Source of the DNA: Streptomyces sulphureus DSM 40104 | GTDB lineage: Bacteria > Actinomycetota > Actinomycetes > Streptomycetales > Streptomycetaceae | Assembly: GCF_000381025.1 (NCBI RefSeq) | Contig: NZ_KB905813.1 | Location: 416,716-480,715 of the forward strand | Reading direction: 5' to 3' | DNA length: 64,000 nucleotides | Shown here: positions 10,325-18,304 of the stretch, one piece after another | How positions within the stretch are numbered: the first letter of the stretch is position 1 | Layout of the letters: each line of letters opens with the position of its first letter | The notes under the pieces: generated by a model | The model's input: the letters and a program-made list of their open reading frames with translations, nothing else | Databases searched by the model: none | Told to the model about the DNA's origin: nothing | Made by a program: the position numbers and the translations under genes

Positions 10325-11296
10325 ATGCCCGACATCTCCCCCCGTCCGCTGCTCATGGACTGCGACACCGGCATCGACGACGCCGTGGCGCTCATGTACC
10401 TGTGCCTGACCCCCGGCGTCGACCTGCTCGCCGTCACCACCGTCGCCGGGAACACCAGCGCCGCGCAGGCCGCGCGCAACTCGCTCCAGGTACTGGAAGC
10501 CGCGGGCCGCACCGACATCCCCGTCGCCGCCGGCGCCGGCACCACGCTGCGCGGCGAGAGCCGTCCCGAGGCCGACCACGTGCACGGGAAGGGCGGGCTC
10601 GGCGGCGTCACCCGGCCCGCGCCCAGCGCCGCGCTCGACCCGCGGCACGCCGCGCGGCTCATCATCGACACCGCGCGGGAGGCGGGCGGCGAGCTGGACA
10701 TCCTAGCCACGGCGCCGCTGACCAACCTGGCGCTCGCGCTGCGCGAGGAGCCCCGGCTGCCGGAACTGATCCGGCACGTCACGGTGATGGGCGGTGCCGT
10801 CCACCACCCCGGCAACGTCAGCCCGGTCGCCGAGGCCAACATCGGCAACGACCCGGAGGCCGCGGAGCTGGTGTTCGCCGCCGACTGGGACCTCACGCTC
10901 GTACCGCTGGACGTGACGATGCGCGAGAACCTCACCGAGGCGCACCGACAGCGGCTGCTCGCCGCCGGCACCCCGGTGAGCACGCTGGCCGGCGAGATAC
11001 TCGACTTCTACTTCGCTTTCCACGAGGAGGTCGCCCTCCCCTTCCGCGGCTCGGCACTGCACGACCCGCTGGCCGCCGGGATCGCCGTCGGCGAGGTCAC
11101 GCCGGTCTCCGCGCCCCGCCTCGCGGTCACCGTCGACACGGCCGACGGGGCGGCGCGCGGCGCGATCGTCGCCGACACCCGCGGCATGCACCGCGGCTAC
11201 CCCGAACAGCCCGACGCGCACACGGCCGTGGTCCTGGAGACCGACGGCACCTTCCCCGAGCTGCTCGTCGAGCGGCTGTGCCGGACGACGAAGTGA
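10325..11296 (+). CDS. Inosine/uridine-preferring nucleoside hydrolase family protein
   Basis: The product hydrolyses the N-glycosidic bond of ribonucleosides to give a base and ribose. The family's calcium and ribose site is visible as MDCDTGIDDAVAL at 11-23, with the aspartates at 12, 14, 18 and 19. NIGNDPEAA and the SALHDPLAAG segment come later. The 323-residue length is normal. The ATG at 10325 gives the conserved N-terminus. An MFS carrier and a ribokinase follow with 3-nt spacing and a 4-nt overlap, so the operon should import a nucleoside, cleave it and phosphorylate the ribose. The exact base preference cannot be read from sequence. Confidence 0.9.
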   Translation: MPDISPRPLLMDCDTGIDDAVALMYLCLTPGVDLLAVTTVAGNTSAAQAARNSLQVLEAAGRTDIPVAAGAGTTLRGESRPEADHVHGKGGLGGVTRPAPSAALDPRHAARLIIDTAREAGGELDILATAPLTNLALALREEPRLPELIRHVTVMGGAVHHPGNVSPVAEANIGNDPEAAELVFAADWDLTLVPLDVTMRENLTEAHRQRLLAAGTPVSTLAGEILDFYFAFHEEVALPFRGSALHDPLAAGIAVGEVTPVSAPRLAVTVDTADGAARGAIVADTRGMHRGYPEQPDAHTAVVLETDGTFPELLVERLCRTTK

Positions 11297-11299
11297 GAA

Positions 11300-12826
11300 A
11301 TGGCGATGGCACCTGACTCCCCCGCCCGACCGGCAACGAGGCCGGCGGGCACCCTGGCGCTGATGACGGCGCTGCTGGCCGCGTGCGTGGCCTTCCAGCT
11401 CAACGCGAGCATGCTGAGCCCCGCGCTGGTCACCATGGCGCGCGAGCTGCGTACCGACGAGGCGGCCACGGGCCTGTCGCAGACGGCGTTCTTCACCGCC
11501 TGCGCGATGTTCTCCCTCTTCCTCCCGCGCTTCAGCGACATCGTCGGCCGCCGCCGCGTGCTGCTGGGCATGACGGCCGTGCTGACCGCGGGTTCGGTGC
11601 TGGCCGCGCTCGCGCCGAACATCGTCGTGCTGGACATCGCGCGGGTCGTCCAGGGCGTCTCGGGACCCGTCGTGCAGATCTCGCTGCTGACGCTGCGTTC
11701 GCAGATCAGCGACCCGAAGCGGTTCGGCACCCTGATGGGCGTGGTCACCGCGGTCAACGGCGGCGTCGCCGGGGTGGACGCGCTCGCTGGCGGCTGGCTG
11801 GCCTCCGCCTTCGGCTTCCGCAGCATCTTCTGGACCATCGCGGTCTTCGCCGCCCTGGCCGTCGTCGCGGTCGCGCTGGGCTGCCCCGAGTCCCGCCCGT
11901 CGGCCGGTACGACGATGGACTGGCCCGGCGTACTGCCCCTGGTGGTGAGCGCTGCCACGCTGCTCATGGCCGTCGAGCAGGCCAAGAAGCTGGGCGGCGC
12001 CAACTGGCCGCTGGCCGCAGGGCTGCTGGCCGTCGCCGCGCTCGCCTTCGCCGCGTTCTGGCGCACCGAGAAACGCAGCGCGCACCCGCTGGTACGCATC
12101 AGCGACCTGAAGCAGCGCGCCACCTGGGCGCCCCTGCTGACGACGCTGCTCACCCTGATCGGCGTGTTCGCCGTCATCAACGGCGTCCTCATCTCCTACG
12201 TCCAGAACCCGCACGCCGGATTCGGGATGAGCGCGAGCGTCGCCTCGCTGCTCTTCCTCACCCCGATCGCGCTGATCGGCTGGCTCGTCGGCCCGTTCAC
12301 CGGGCGGCTCGCCCCGGTCGTCGGCTACGGTCGGCTGCTGCGCTGGGGCCTGCTCGGCAGCGTCGTGATCGTCGCGGCGATGGCCCTGGTGGGCGTGTAC
12401 TCGGCGCCGGTCATGGTCGGCTGCGCGGTCCTGCTGGGCGTCACGTACGCCGGCATCGCCAACATCATCCTCAACCTGCTCGGCGTCGTACTCGCCCCCA
12501 AGGACCACCCCGGCTTCCTGCCGGGACTGATCTCCGCCGCGTTCGGACTCGGCGCCGGACTGAGCTTCGCGCTGCTGACCGCCGTACAGGTCACGGGCAG
12601 CCCGGACGGCAGCGACTCAGCGGGCGGTTACGTCGCGGCGATGCTGACCGGTGCGGTAGTCCTCGCGGGCGCTTACGCGGCCTCCTTCCTCATCCCGCGG
12701 CCTCGGGCCGCGGAGATCTCCGGGGAGGGGGCGGAATCCTCGGCGGCGTCGAGGCCCGAGCCTGAGTCCGCGTCGCAGAAGGACGCCCCCTCCTCCACCT
12801 CTTCCTCCTCAAGGACCACACCGTGA
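11300..12826 (+). CDS. MFS transporter, probable nucleoside or ribose carrier
   Basis: This 508-residue protein is a major facilitator of the drug:H+ antiporter-like type with about 12-14 hydrophobic segments. The MFS loop motif appears as RFSDIVGRRRVLLG after the second helix. The C-terminal 45 residues are hydrophilic and serine/glutamate-rich. It starts 3 nt after the nucleoside hydrolase stop, and its TGA overlaps the ribokinase GTG. The substrate is inferred only from this context; export of a related compound is also possible. Confidence 0.8.
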   Translation: MAMAPDSPARPATRPAGTLALMTALLAACVAFQLNASMLSPALVTMARELRTDEAATGLSQTAFFTACAMFSLFLPRFSDIVGRRRVLLGMTAVLTAGSVLAALAPNIVVLDIARVVQGVSGPVVQISLLTLRSQISDPKRFGTLMGVVTAVNGGVAGVDALAGGWLASAFGFRSIFWTIAVFAALAVVAVALGCPESRPSAGTTMDWPGVLPLVVSAATLLMAVEQAKKLGGANWPLAAGLLAVAALAFAAFWRTEKRSAHPLVRISDLKQRATWAPLLTTLLTLIGVFAVINGVLISYVQNPHAGFGMSASVASLLFLTPIALIGWLVGPFTGRLAPVVGYGRLLRWGLLGSVVIVAAMALVGVYSAPVMVGCAVLLGVTYAGIANIILNLLGVVLAPKDHPGFLPGLISAAFGLGAGLSFALLTAVQVTGSPDGSDSAGGYVAAMLTGAVVLAGAYAASFLIPRPRAAEISGEGAESSAASRPEPESASQKDAPSSTSSSSRTTP

Positions 12827-13764
12827 TCGCAGTCGTCGGCAGTCTCAATCTCGACCTGGTCGTCCCCGCGCCGCACCATCCCGTGCCCGGCGAGACCGTG
12901 CTCGGCGGTGATCTGGCCCGGCATCCCGGCGGCAAGGGCGCCAACCAGGCGGTCGCCGCCGCGCGGCTCGGCGCGCCCGTCGCCATGGTCGGGCGCGTCG
13001 GGGACGACGCGGAGGGCGGCAGGCTGCTGGCAGCGCTCGGGGACGCGGGAGTGGACACCGGCCGGGTGGCCCGTACGGCGGGGGTGGCGACCGGACACGC
13101 GCTGATCACGGTGGACCCGGCGGGTGAGAACACCATCGTGGTCAGCCCCGGCGCCAACTCCCGGCTCACCGCGGACGACTGCCACAGCGCCGCTGACCAA
13201 CTCGGCGCCGCCGCCGTCACCGTGCTCCAGCGGGAGGTACCGGACGAGGCCAACGAGGCAGCGGCCCGGTTGGCGGGCGGCACCGTCCTGTACAACCCGG
13301 CGCCTGCCGTCACCGGCGCCACCGTGCCGCCCGGCGTCGACCTGCTCGTCCCCAACCGGACCGAACTGGCCGCGCTCACCGGCCGCCCCGTCCCCACGAC
13401 ACTGGACGAGGTCGCGAGCGCGGCCCGCCGGCTCACGGGCCCGGGCGCCGTCCTGGTCACCCTCGGCGAAGACGGCGTCCTGCTGGTGGAGGGCGGCTCC
13501 CACCTGCACCTTCCCGCCTACCCCGTCGAACCGGTCGACACCACGGCCGCAGGCGACGCCTTCTGCGGCGCCCTCGCCGTAGCACTCGCCGAGGGCGCGG
13601 GCCTGGAGGCGGCCACCCGCTGGGCGAGCGCGGCCGCCGCGGTGAGCACGACCCGCGCCGGAGCCCAGCCCTCACTTCCCCACCGCGCGGAGGTCCACGA
13701 GGTGTACGCCCGTACGGGGAATGCCGTTGCGGCGGTTGGTGGGAAGGAGCGGGGCGAGAGTTGA
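12823..13764 (+). CDS. rbsK: Ribokinase (PfkB family)
   Basis: The enzyme phosphorylates ribose at O5 with ATP so that it can enter the pentose phosphate pathway. The 313-residue protein has the N-terminal GSLNLDLV, the PfkB signature GGKGANQAVAAARLG from residue 36, and the C-terminal signature DTTAAGDAF at 239-247 with catalytic base Asp245. The GTG start overlaps the MFS stop by four bases (GTGA). It would use the ribose released by the upstream nucleoside hydrolase. A related PfkB sugar or nucleoside kinase is the alternative, but the residues fit ribokinase. Confidence 0.88.
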   Translation: MIAVVGSLNLDLVVPAPHHPVPGETVLGGDLARHPGGKGANQAVAAARLGAPVAMVGRVGDDAEGGRLLAALGDAGVDTGRVARTAGVATGHALITVDPAGENTIVVSPGANSRLTADDCHSAADQLGAAAVTVLQREVPDEANEAAARLAGGTVLYNPAPAVTGATVPPGVDLLVPNRTELAALTGRPVPTTLDEVASAARRLTGPGAVLVTLGEDGVLLVEGGSHLHLPAYPVEPVDTTAAGDAFCGALAVALAEGAGLEAATRWASAAAAVSTTRAGAQPSLPHRAEVHEVYARTGNAVAAVGGKERGES

Positions 13765-13980
13765 GCGTGGGGCCCGGATTCGCGCGCGGGTTCAGCTTAC
13801 GAAAGCGGGGTGTGCGTGGGGTGGGGACGTACGTGCTGCCGATGTGCGGGTCGGTTTCGTGGCCGCTGCGGTACGCGCGGTCGTCCGCCCGGTCGCCCAG
13901 CTCCGTACGGGTCCGGTCCGCGCAGGCCTTGTGCGCGGCCACCATCGGCGGGATGCCCGCCTGAGCGTGTCCCACATCCG

Positions 13981-14199
13981 TGCGGCGAAGACGGACGAAG
14001 GCGGCCCGGTGTGCGCGGGCCGAGGTGTCGCGGCCACGTTGCGCGTCGGCGACCTCGGGCTCGTCGAGGGCGGCGGAGAGGGCGTCGAGGTGCTCCGTCT
14101 CCTCCTGCGGGATAAGGCCGGGAGGAGGGCGCGGAGCTGCTCGGTGCAGTCGCGGATCTGGAAGAGCGTGCCGGAGAAGTCGAAGAGGACGGCGCGCAC
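13981..14199 (-). pseudogene. N-terminal remnant of a HAD-superfamily hydrolase (frameshifted)
   Basis: On the minus strand a GTG at 14199 begins RAVLFDFSGTLF, a clear HAD motif I (DFSGT) N-terminus, followed by a helix reaching LRALLP. About 30 codons in, the coding sense shifts to another frame, which reads IPQEETEHLDALSAAL and then DTSARAHRAAF, a typical HAD cap-domain helix. Motifs II-IV are missing here. The rest of the gap 13765-14341 holds nothing recognisable. The C-terminal motifs of a HAD protein occur on the same strand at 8723-9103, on the other side of the nucleoside cassette. Confidence 0.6.
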
Positions 14200-14341
14200 C
14201 GGAGCGGGCGAGGCGCGGGCAGCCGGCGGACGCAGGGGCCGTCGGGGCCGTAGCGGGGAGGCTGCATCGGGCTTGCGTATCTCTTTGCGGGGGCTGGGGG
14301 ACAGGGGCCTCGCAGTGAACGCGGGGGAAGGGATGGAAGGT

Positions 14342-15514
14342 TCAGGCGGCGTTCCCCGGCTCGTCGGGTGGTGGGTCGTCCTGTGTGCCGGGGTCGGAGG
14401 GCGGTTCCGGGGCTGCGGGGCGGGTGAACATGTCCTCGTCGGTCGGAGGGGGAGCGGTGTCGGTGCCGTCGGGCGTCTCCTCGGGGGGTTCTGTCGGCCA
14501 CTCCGGACCGAGGAAGTGCTGGAGGAGCTGGTCGGCGTCCTGCTCCTTGCCCATGTGGCGGAGGAGCTCGGCGAAGTTCTGCGTCGCGTAGGCGGTTTCG
14601 GGGTCTCCCGTCTTCCATCCCCACTCCCGCAGGGCCTCCTCGACGTGTTCGGCGGCAGTGCTCACGGGGTCCGGTGCCGCCCACGTTCCGGCGGCCGGGG
14701 AGGCCTCCGGCTCCGGGGCGGCGGCGAGGGGGTGGACCAGGTCCTTGAACTCCTCCGGGACGCGTTGGTTGTTGGCGGCGGAAGAGAGGCGGGCGAGCAG
14801 GTCGATGTCGTCGACGGTCCTGCGTACGTCGTCGTTGTTGCGCGAGAGCCACCACACGACGGCCCGGCCGGGGTCCTGGAGCACGTCTCCGCCGAGGTAC
14901 TCCCGTCGGCTCGTCTCCCAGCGCCTCTCGTGCTCCCAGACGGACTCCTCCTTGCGGACCGTGGCGAGGCGCTCCAGCCGCCGTGCGTCCGACTCGGCGA
15001 GGGTGAGCGAGACGTGTTCGGCCATCGCTTCCACCTGTCCGGTCGGTTCGGGGGCCATCGCGGCGAGGACTCCGCGCAGTTGGTACTGCCCCAACGAGCT
15101 CCTGTCGGGCGGGAGTCGGCGAGTGAGCTGCGCTGCACGCTCGACCACGGCGCTGACGGCGAGAGCACCGGGAGAGGGCGAGCAGAGCGGCTCGACGAGG
15201 GGGCGCCAGCGTACGACGGCGGAGAAGAGGAAGTCGTAGTCCGCTTCGGCGCTGTGGAGCGTGACCGCGGTCAGCCGCTCCTCCCTCCGCTCGGGCGGAT
15301 CGATCGGCAGGTCGGGGCAGGAGGTGTACTGCTTGCCCAGCGGGTCCTCGCGTGGACGGAGAAGGCGGAGCAGGCCGAGGGCCGTGCCGACGAGGAGGGC
15401 GCCGGCCGCGGGCCAGGCCCAGAGCGGCCAGCCCGTGGCGAGGCCCACGATGGCGACGAAGAGGCCGGAGATGAGGGTGACGAAGGCCACCACGGTGCCG
15501 TGTCCCGAACTCAC
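14342..15514 (-). CDS. Membrane protein of unknown function, last gene of the TIR cassette
   Basis: I do not recognise this 390-residue protein. It begins with two adjacent hydrophobic helices (TVVAFVTLISGLFVAIVGLA and WPAAGALLVGTALGLL) at about residues 5-50. A soluble helical region rich in Arg, Glu and Leu follows, and the C-terminal tail of about 70 residues is rich in Pro, Glu and Asp. The predicted layout is a membrane hairpin with a large cytosolic domain. The GTG at 15514 has GGAG five nucleotides upstream. It lies 20 nt after the P-loop gene and in the same direction, so it is probably cotranscribed. It could anchor or serve as a membrane target of the TIR system. Confidence 0.7.
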   Translation of the reverse strand: MSSGHGTVVAFVTLISGLFVAIVGLATGWPLWAWPAAGALLVGTALGLLRLLRPREDPLGKQYTSCPDLPIDPPERREERLTAVTLHSAEADYDFLFSAVVRWRPLVEPLCSPSPGALAVSAVVERAAQLTRRLPPDRSSLGQYQLRGVLAAMAPEPTGQVEAMAEHVSLTLAESDARRLERLATVRKEESVWEHERRWETSRREYLGGDVLQDPGRAVVWWLSRNNDDVRRTVDDIDLLARLSSAANNQRVPEEFKDLVHPLAAAPEPEASPAAGTWAAPDPVSTAAEHVEEALREWGWKTGDPETAYATQNFAELLRHMGKEQDADQLLQHFLGPEWPTEPPEETPDGTDTAPPPTDEDMFTRPAAPEPPSDPGTQDDPPPDEPGNAA

Positions 15515-15534
15515 ATGGACTCCAGGGGTGTTGG

Positions 15535-17499
15535 TCAGTGGCAGGAGAGACCGAGGCGCTTCCTGCTCTCGGTGAGGAAGTGTGCGGCGAGACCGTGCCG
15601 CGCGCCGTCTTCGCGCTCGACGTCGGCGGCGAGCGTGTAGAGCAGCGCATGCAGCGTGCCGTCGCGCCCGCAGGCGTGGACGAGGATCGCCAGCAGCGTG
15701 CTCGCGCCGGGACGGCCGGGGGCGGCGGCCCGCAGCCATGCGCGTGCGAGCTGCTCCGAGGTCCCTTGCGGGTGCCCGGCGAGGACGTCGGCCCAGCAAC
15801 GGGCGAGCTCCTTGCCGAACCACCCGGTGATGCGGGGTCGTTGACGGCTTTCGGTGAGGCGCTCCGGCTCGGCGAAGGCTGCGAAGAGCGCTGCGTCCGC
15901 GCTGCCGTGACGTGGGTCTGCGGGGGCCAGGCGACTCAGCAGGGCGCGTTGCAGCCACGCCGCGCCGCTCGTCGAGTTCAGCAGAGCCTCGCGGGCGACT
16001 TCGGCGATCTGCGGGTCGCGCTGGCGGGAGAGGTGGTGCAGGCGCACCATCGCCTGCCGCTGGTACAGGGTGGCCATGGCGCCCGTGCAGACCCCGAGGA
16101 CGACCTGTGCCCGCTCGCGGGGGAGGCCGGGGTAGGTGGCCCAGTCGTAGAGGAGCCGGCGGAAGGTGCTTCCGCGGCGCGGGTCCACGACGGCTGCCTC
16201 CAACGCGGTGCCGGCCGCGGGCAGTCCGAAGTGCGGTCGCCTGCCGTCGGTCCACGCTCTGACCGCTTTGTCCAGCAGCTCCGGCGACGTGCGGAGGCTG
16301 AGCCGGACGAACCTTCCCACGAACGCGGTGCTTTCCGCGGGTTCCAACCGGCCGCTGTGCACGAGGCGTTGCACCCAGCGGGCGATCTGGGGCCGGAGCG
16401 CCTGGAACTGGTCCCAGAAGTGGTCGGCGACGGCCTCTGCGAAGTGCGCCTCGGTGAGGTTCTCCCGCCTGACCCCTCCTGGGCTCGTCGTGTCACCTCC
16501 GGCGGGCAGCAGACCGACGAGGTCGTCCAACTGCCTTGAGAGCGGGCGGCGTTCGAGTACCGGGACGGGTTCGCCCGCTTCTGCGGCCGCGTCCGCCAGG
16601 TCCTCGGCGGCGTCGAGGACGCCTGCGGCCCGTACGTCCGGCAGGAGGCAGCGGGCGAGGAGGACCGCGCGCTGCCGGCCGGTCTCCAGCACGTCCACCA
16701 GCGCGGCGGCCGAGCTCGCCTCGCCGGTGAGCACGCGGGCGAGCAGCTCCTCGTCGGACTCGCCGCGGTGCCGTCGGGTGCGCACGAGTTCCTCGGCGAG
16801 GTGGCTCACCTCGTGCAGCGTCGCGTTCTGCAGCCGCTCGCGGATGCGGGGGCTGCCCACGACCATCCGTGAGTCGAGATTCGAGCCGTTCACGAGGAGG
16901 TGCTTCTTCAGCACCTCCGGCTGCGGTGGCGCGGTGATGTCCACCCTGAGGGGCTGGAGCGCCGGAGGGATCGCGGTGCGGCGTTCCCATGGTGCGACGA
17001 TGCACAACCGCGCCCGTTTGTCGGGGAGTTCTTCGACGGCGGTGGAGAGCTCGGCCATGAAGACGCGGAAGCGGGGCTCCTCGACGGCCGAGAGGTCGAG
17101 GAGGTACCGCCCGCCCGATTCGATCTGCTCGGGGTCGAGGGCGATGCCTTCGCCCTCCTCCTCCTGGTCGAGGAGCTGCCGGACGAGGACGCCGTCCGTG
17201 TCGCCTTCGAGGAGCATCTTGGCGGTGGTGGTGCGTCCGCTGCCGGGCCGGCCCAGGAGGAGGACGGCGCATGCCGAGCCGAGCATGCGGTGCGCGAGGC
17301 CCAGCTCCGGGGGAGCGACGAACGAAGCGCGGAGCCGGTCGAGTTCGGTCCTGGCGATGCGGCGCGGGTCCGGGCGGGCAGCGTTGCGGAACACGGAGCC
17401 GAGGTCTGCGAAGCCGACGTTGTAGAAGTTCTGGTCGCCCGTCCCCGTATGGACGTGTCCGTACGCGGAGTCCATCCACGTCTGCGCGTGACCGGTCAA
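15535..17499 (-). CDS. STAND-like P-loop protein with degenerate Walker A, TIR partner
   Basis: This 654-residue protein has no family I can name. Residues 14-27 read GHVHTGTGDQNFYN and match a motif in the adjacent TIR protein. A P-loop follows at 83-91 (LLLGRPGSGRTT), where the usual lysine is Arg89, then a Walker B-like YLLDLSAVEE (Asp135) and a sensor-like RLCIVAPW. The C-terminal 400 residues are helical and could form a repeat or sensor domain. The start is TTG at 17499: it overlaps the TIR stop as TTGA and has GAGG 7 nt upstream. An ATG at 17475 is possible but lacks a ribosome site and would begin just before the shared motif. The layout recalls NLR/STAND sensors of bacterial defence systems. 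Confidence 0.7.
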   Translation of the reverse strand: MTGHAQTWMDSAYGHVHTGTGDQNFYNVGFADLGSVFRNAARPDPRRIARTELDRLRASFVAPPELGLAHRMLGSACAVLLLGRPGSGRTTTAKMLLEGDTDGVLVRQLLDQEEEGEGIALDPEQIESGGRYLLDLSAVEEPRFRVFMAELSTAVEELPDKRARLCIVAPWERRTAIPPALQPLRVDITAPPQPEVLKKHLLVNGSNLDSRMVVGSPRIRERLQNATLHEVSHLAEELVRTRRHRGESDEELLARVLTGEASSAAALVDVLETGRQRAVLLARCLLPDVRAAGVLDAAEDLADAAAEAGEPVPVLERRPLSRQLDDLVGLLPAGGDTTSPGGVRRENLTEAHFAEAVADHFWDQFQALRPQIARWVQRLVHSGRLEPAESTAFVGRFVRLSLRTSPELLDKAVRAWTDGRRPHFGLPAAGTALEAAVVDPRRGSTFRRLLYDWATYPGLPRERAQVVLGVCTGAMATLYQRQAMVRLHHLSRQRDPQIAEVAREALLNSTSGAAWLQRALLSRLAPADPRHGSADAALFAAFAEPERLTESRQRPRITGWFGKELARCWADVLAGHPQGTSEQLARAWLRAAAPGRPGASTLLAILVHACGRDGTLHALLYTLAADVEREDGARHGLAAHFLTESRKRLGLSCH

Positions 17500-18302
17500 C
17501 GCTCGTCCTCGGCCTCGCCCGCACGCTCTCCCGTCGTTCCCTGCGGCCGCTCCCACCAGTCGCCGTGGAAGCCGCCCTCGATGTTGGTCATCCGCCCGGC
17601 GCTGTAACTGCGTGCGCCCGGTGCGTTGTGGGTGCCGTCGCGGTACTGACGCGCGTCGATGTTCTGGTCGCCCGAGCCGGTGTGCGCGGAGCCGTGCACC
17701 GTTCCGATGGAGGTGTGCGTGGAGTCGCCCGTGAGGTCGCCGTACTGGGTGACGGGGCCCGTGACGTCCCCCACCGTGTTGTCGACCGCGGCGTCGCGCT
17801 TCCCGGGCTCCTGGGGCGCCTCCGCATCGGCGTGCGCCAACCGCGGTACGCGCGCGGCGAGTTCGTCGCCCACGCGTTGGGCGTCCGTCTCCACGGTCCT
17901 GGTGTCCCAGCGCAGGTACTGGAGGTCTGCCAGGTCGGCGAGGTCTGCGGGGAGCTCGGCCCGGACGAGGCGCGGCGTCGTGCGGCCGTCGAGGAGGGGA
18001 ACGATCGGGATGCCGCGTACGAGCGCTTCGAGGAGCTCTCTCCGCACCCAGTCCTCCTCCTGCGCGAGGGCGGGGGCGGCGGCGTCCGGGTAGGTGAGCC
18101 AGCGCGGTCCGACGACGGCGACGACGACGGAGCAACTGCGCAGGCTGTCCAGGATCTCCGCCGGGTAGGCGGCGCCTGGCCGGATGGAGGAGCTGGCGCG
18201 GAAGACCAGGTCGTCGCCGAAGCGGGAGGCGAGCTTCTCGGCGAGGTGGGCCGCGGTCTTGTCGCCGTCGTGCGTGCGGTAGTTGACGAACACCTCGGGC
18301 AT
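17496..18302 (-). CDS. TIR-domain protein with amyloid-like C-terminal motif
   Basis: The N-terminal 150 residues form a TIR domain: VFVNYRTHDGDKTA at 4-17, the BB-loop-like SSIRPGAAYPAEI, then VVAVVGPRWL and DWVRRELLEAL. Glu89 sits at the position of the catalytic glutamate of TIR NADases, so NAD+ cleavage or cyclisation is possible. After a linker, residues 174-250 are low in hydrophobics and rich in Gly, Thr, Asn and Asp. They include HTGSGDQN at 207-214, which recurs in the next protein (HTGTGDQN). The 268-residue gene starts 2 nt after the upstream regulator stop and overlaps the next gene by 4 nt. It is the likely effector of the cassette. Confidence 0.85.
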   Translation of the reverse strand: MPEVFVNYRTHDGDKTAAHLAEKLASRFGDDLVFRASSSIRPGAAYPAEILDSLRSCSVVVAVVGPRWLTYPDAAAPALAQEEDWVRRELLEALVRGIPIVPLLDGRTTPRLVRAELPADLADLADLQYLRWDTRTVETDAQRVGDELAARVPRLAHADAEAPQEPGKRDAAVDNTVGDVTGPVTQYGDLTGDSTHTSIGTVHGSAHTGSGDQNIDARQYRDGTHNAPGARSYSAGRMTNIEGGFHGDWWERPQGTTGERAGEAEDER

Positions 18303-18304
18303 CG

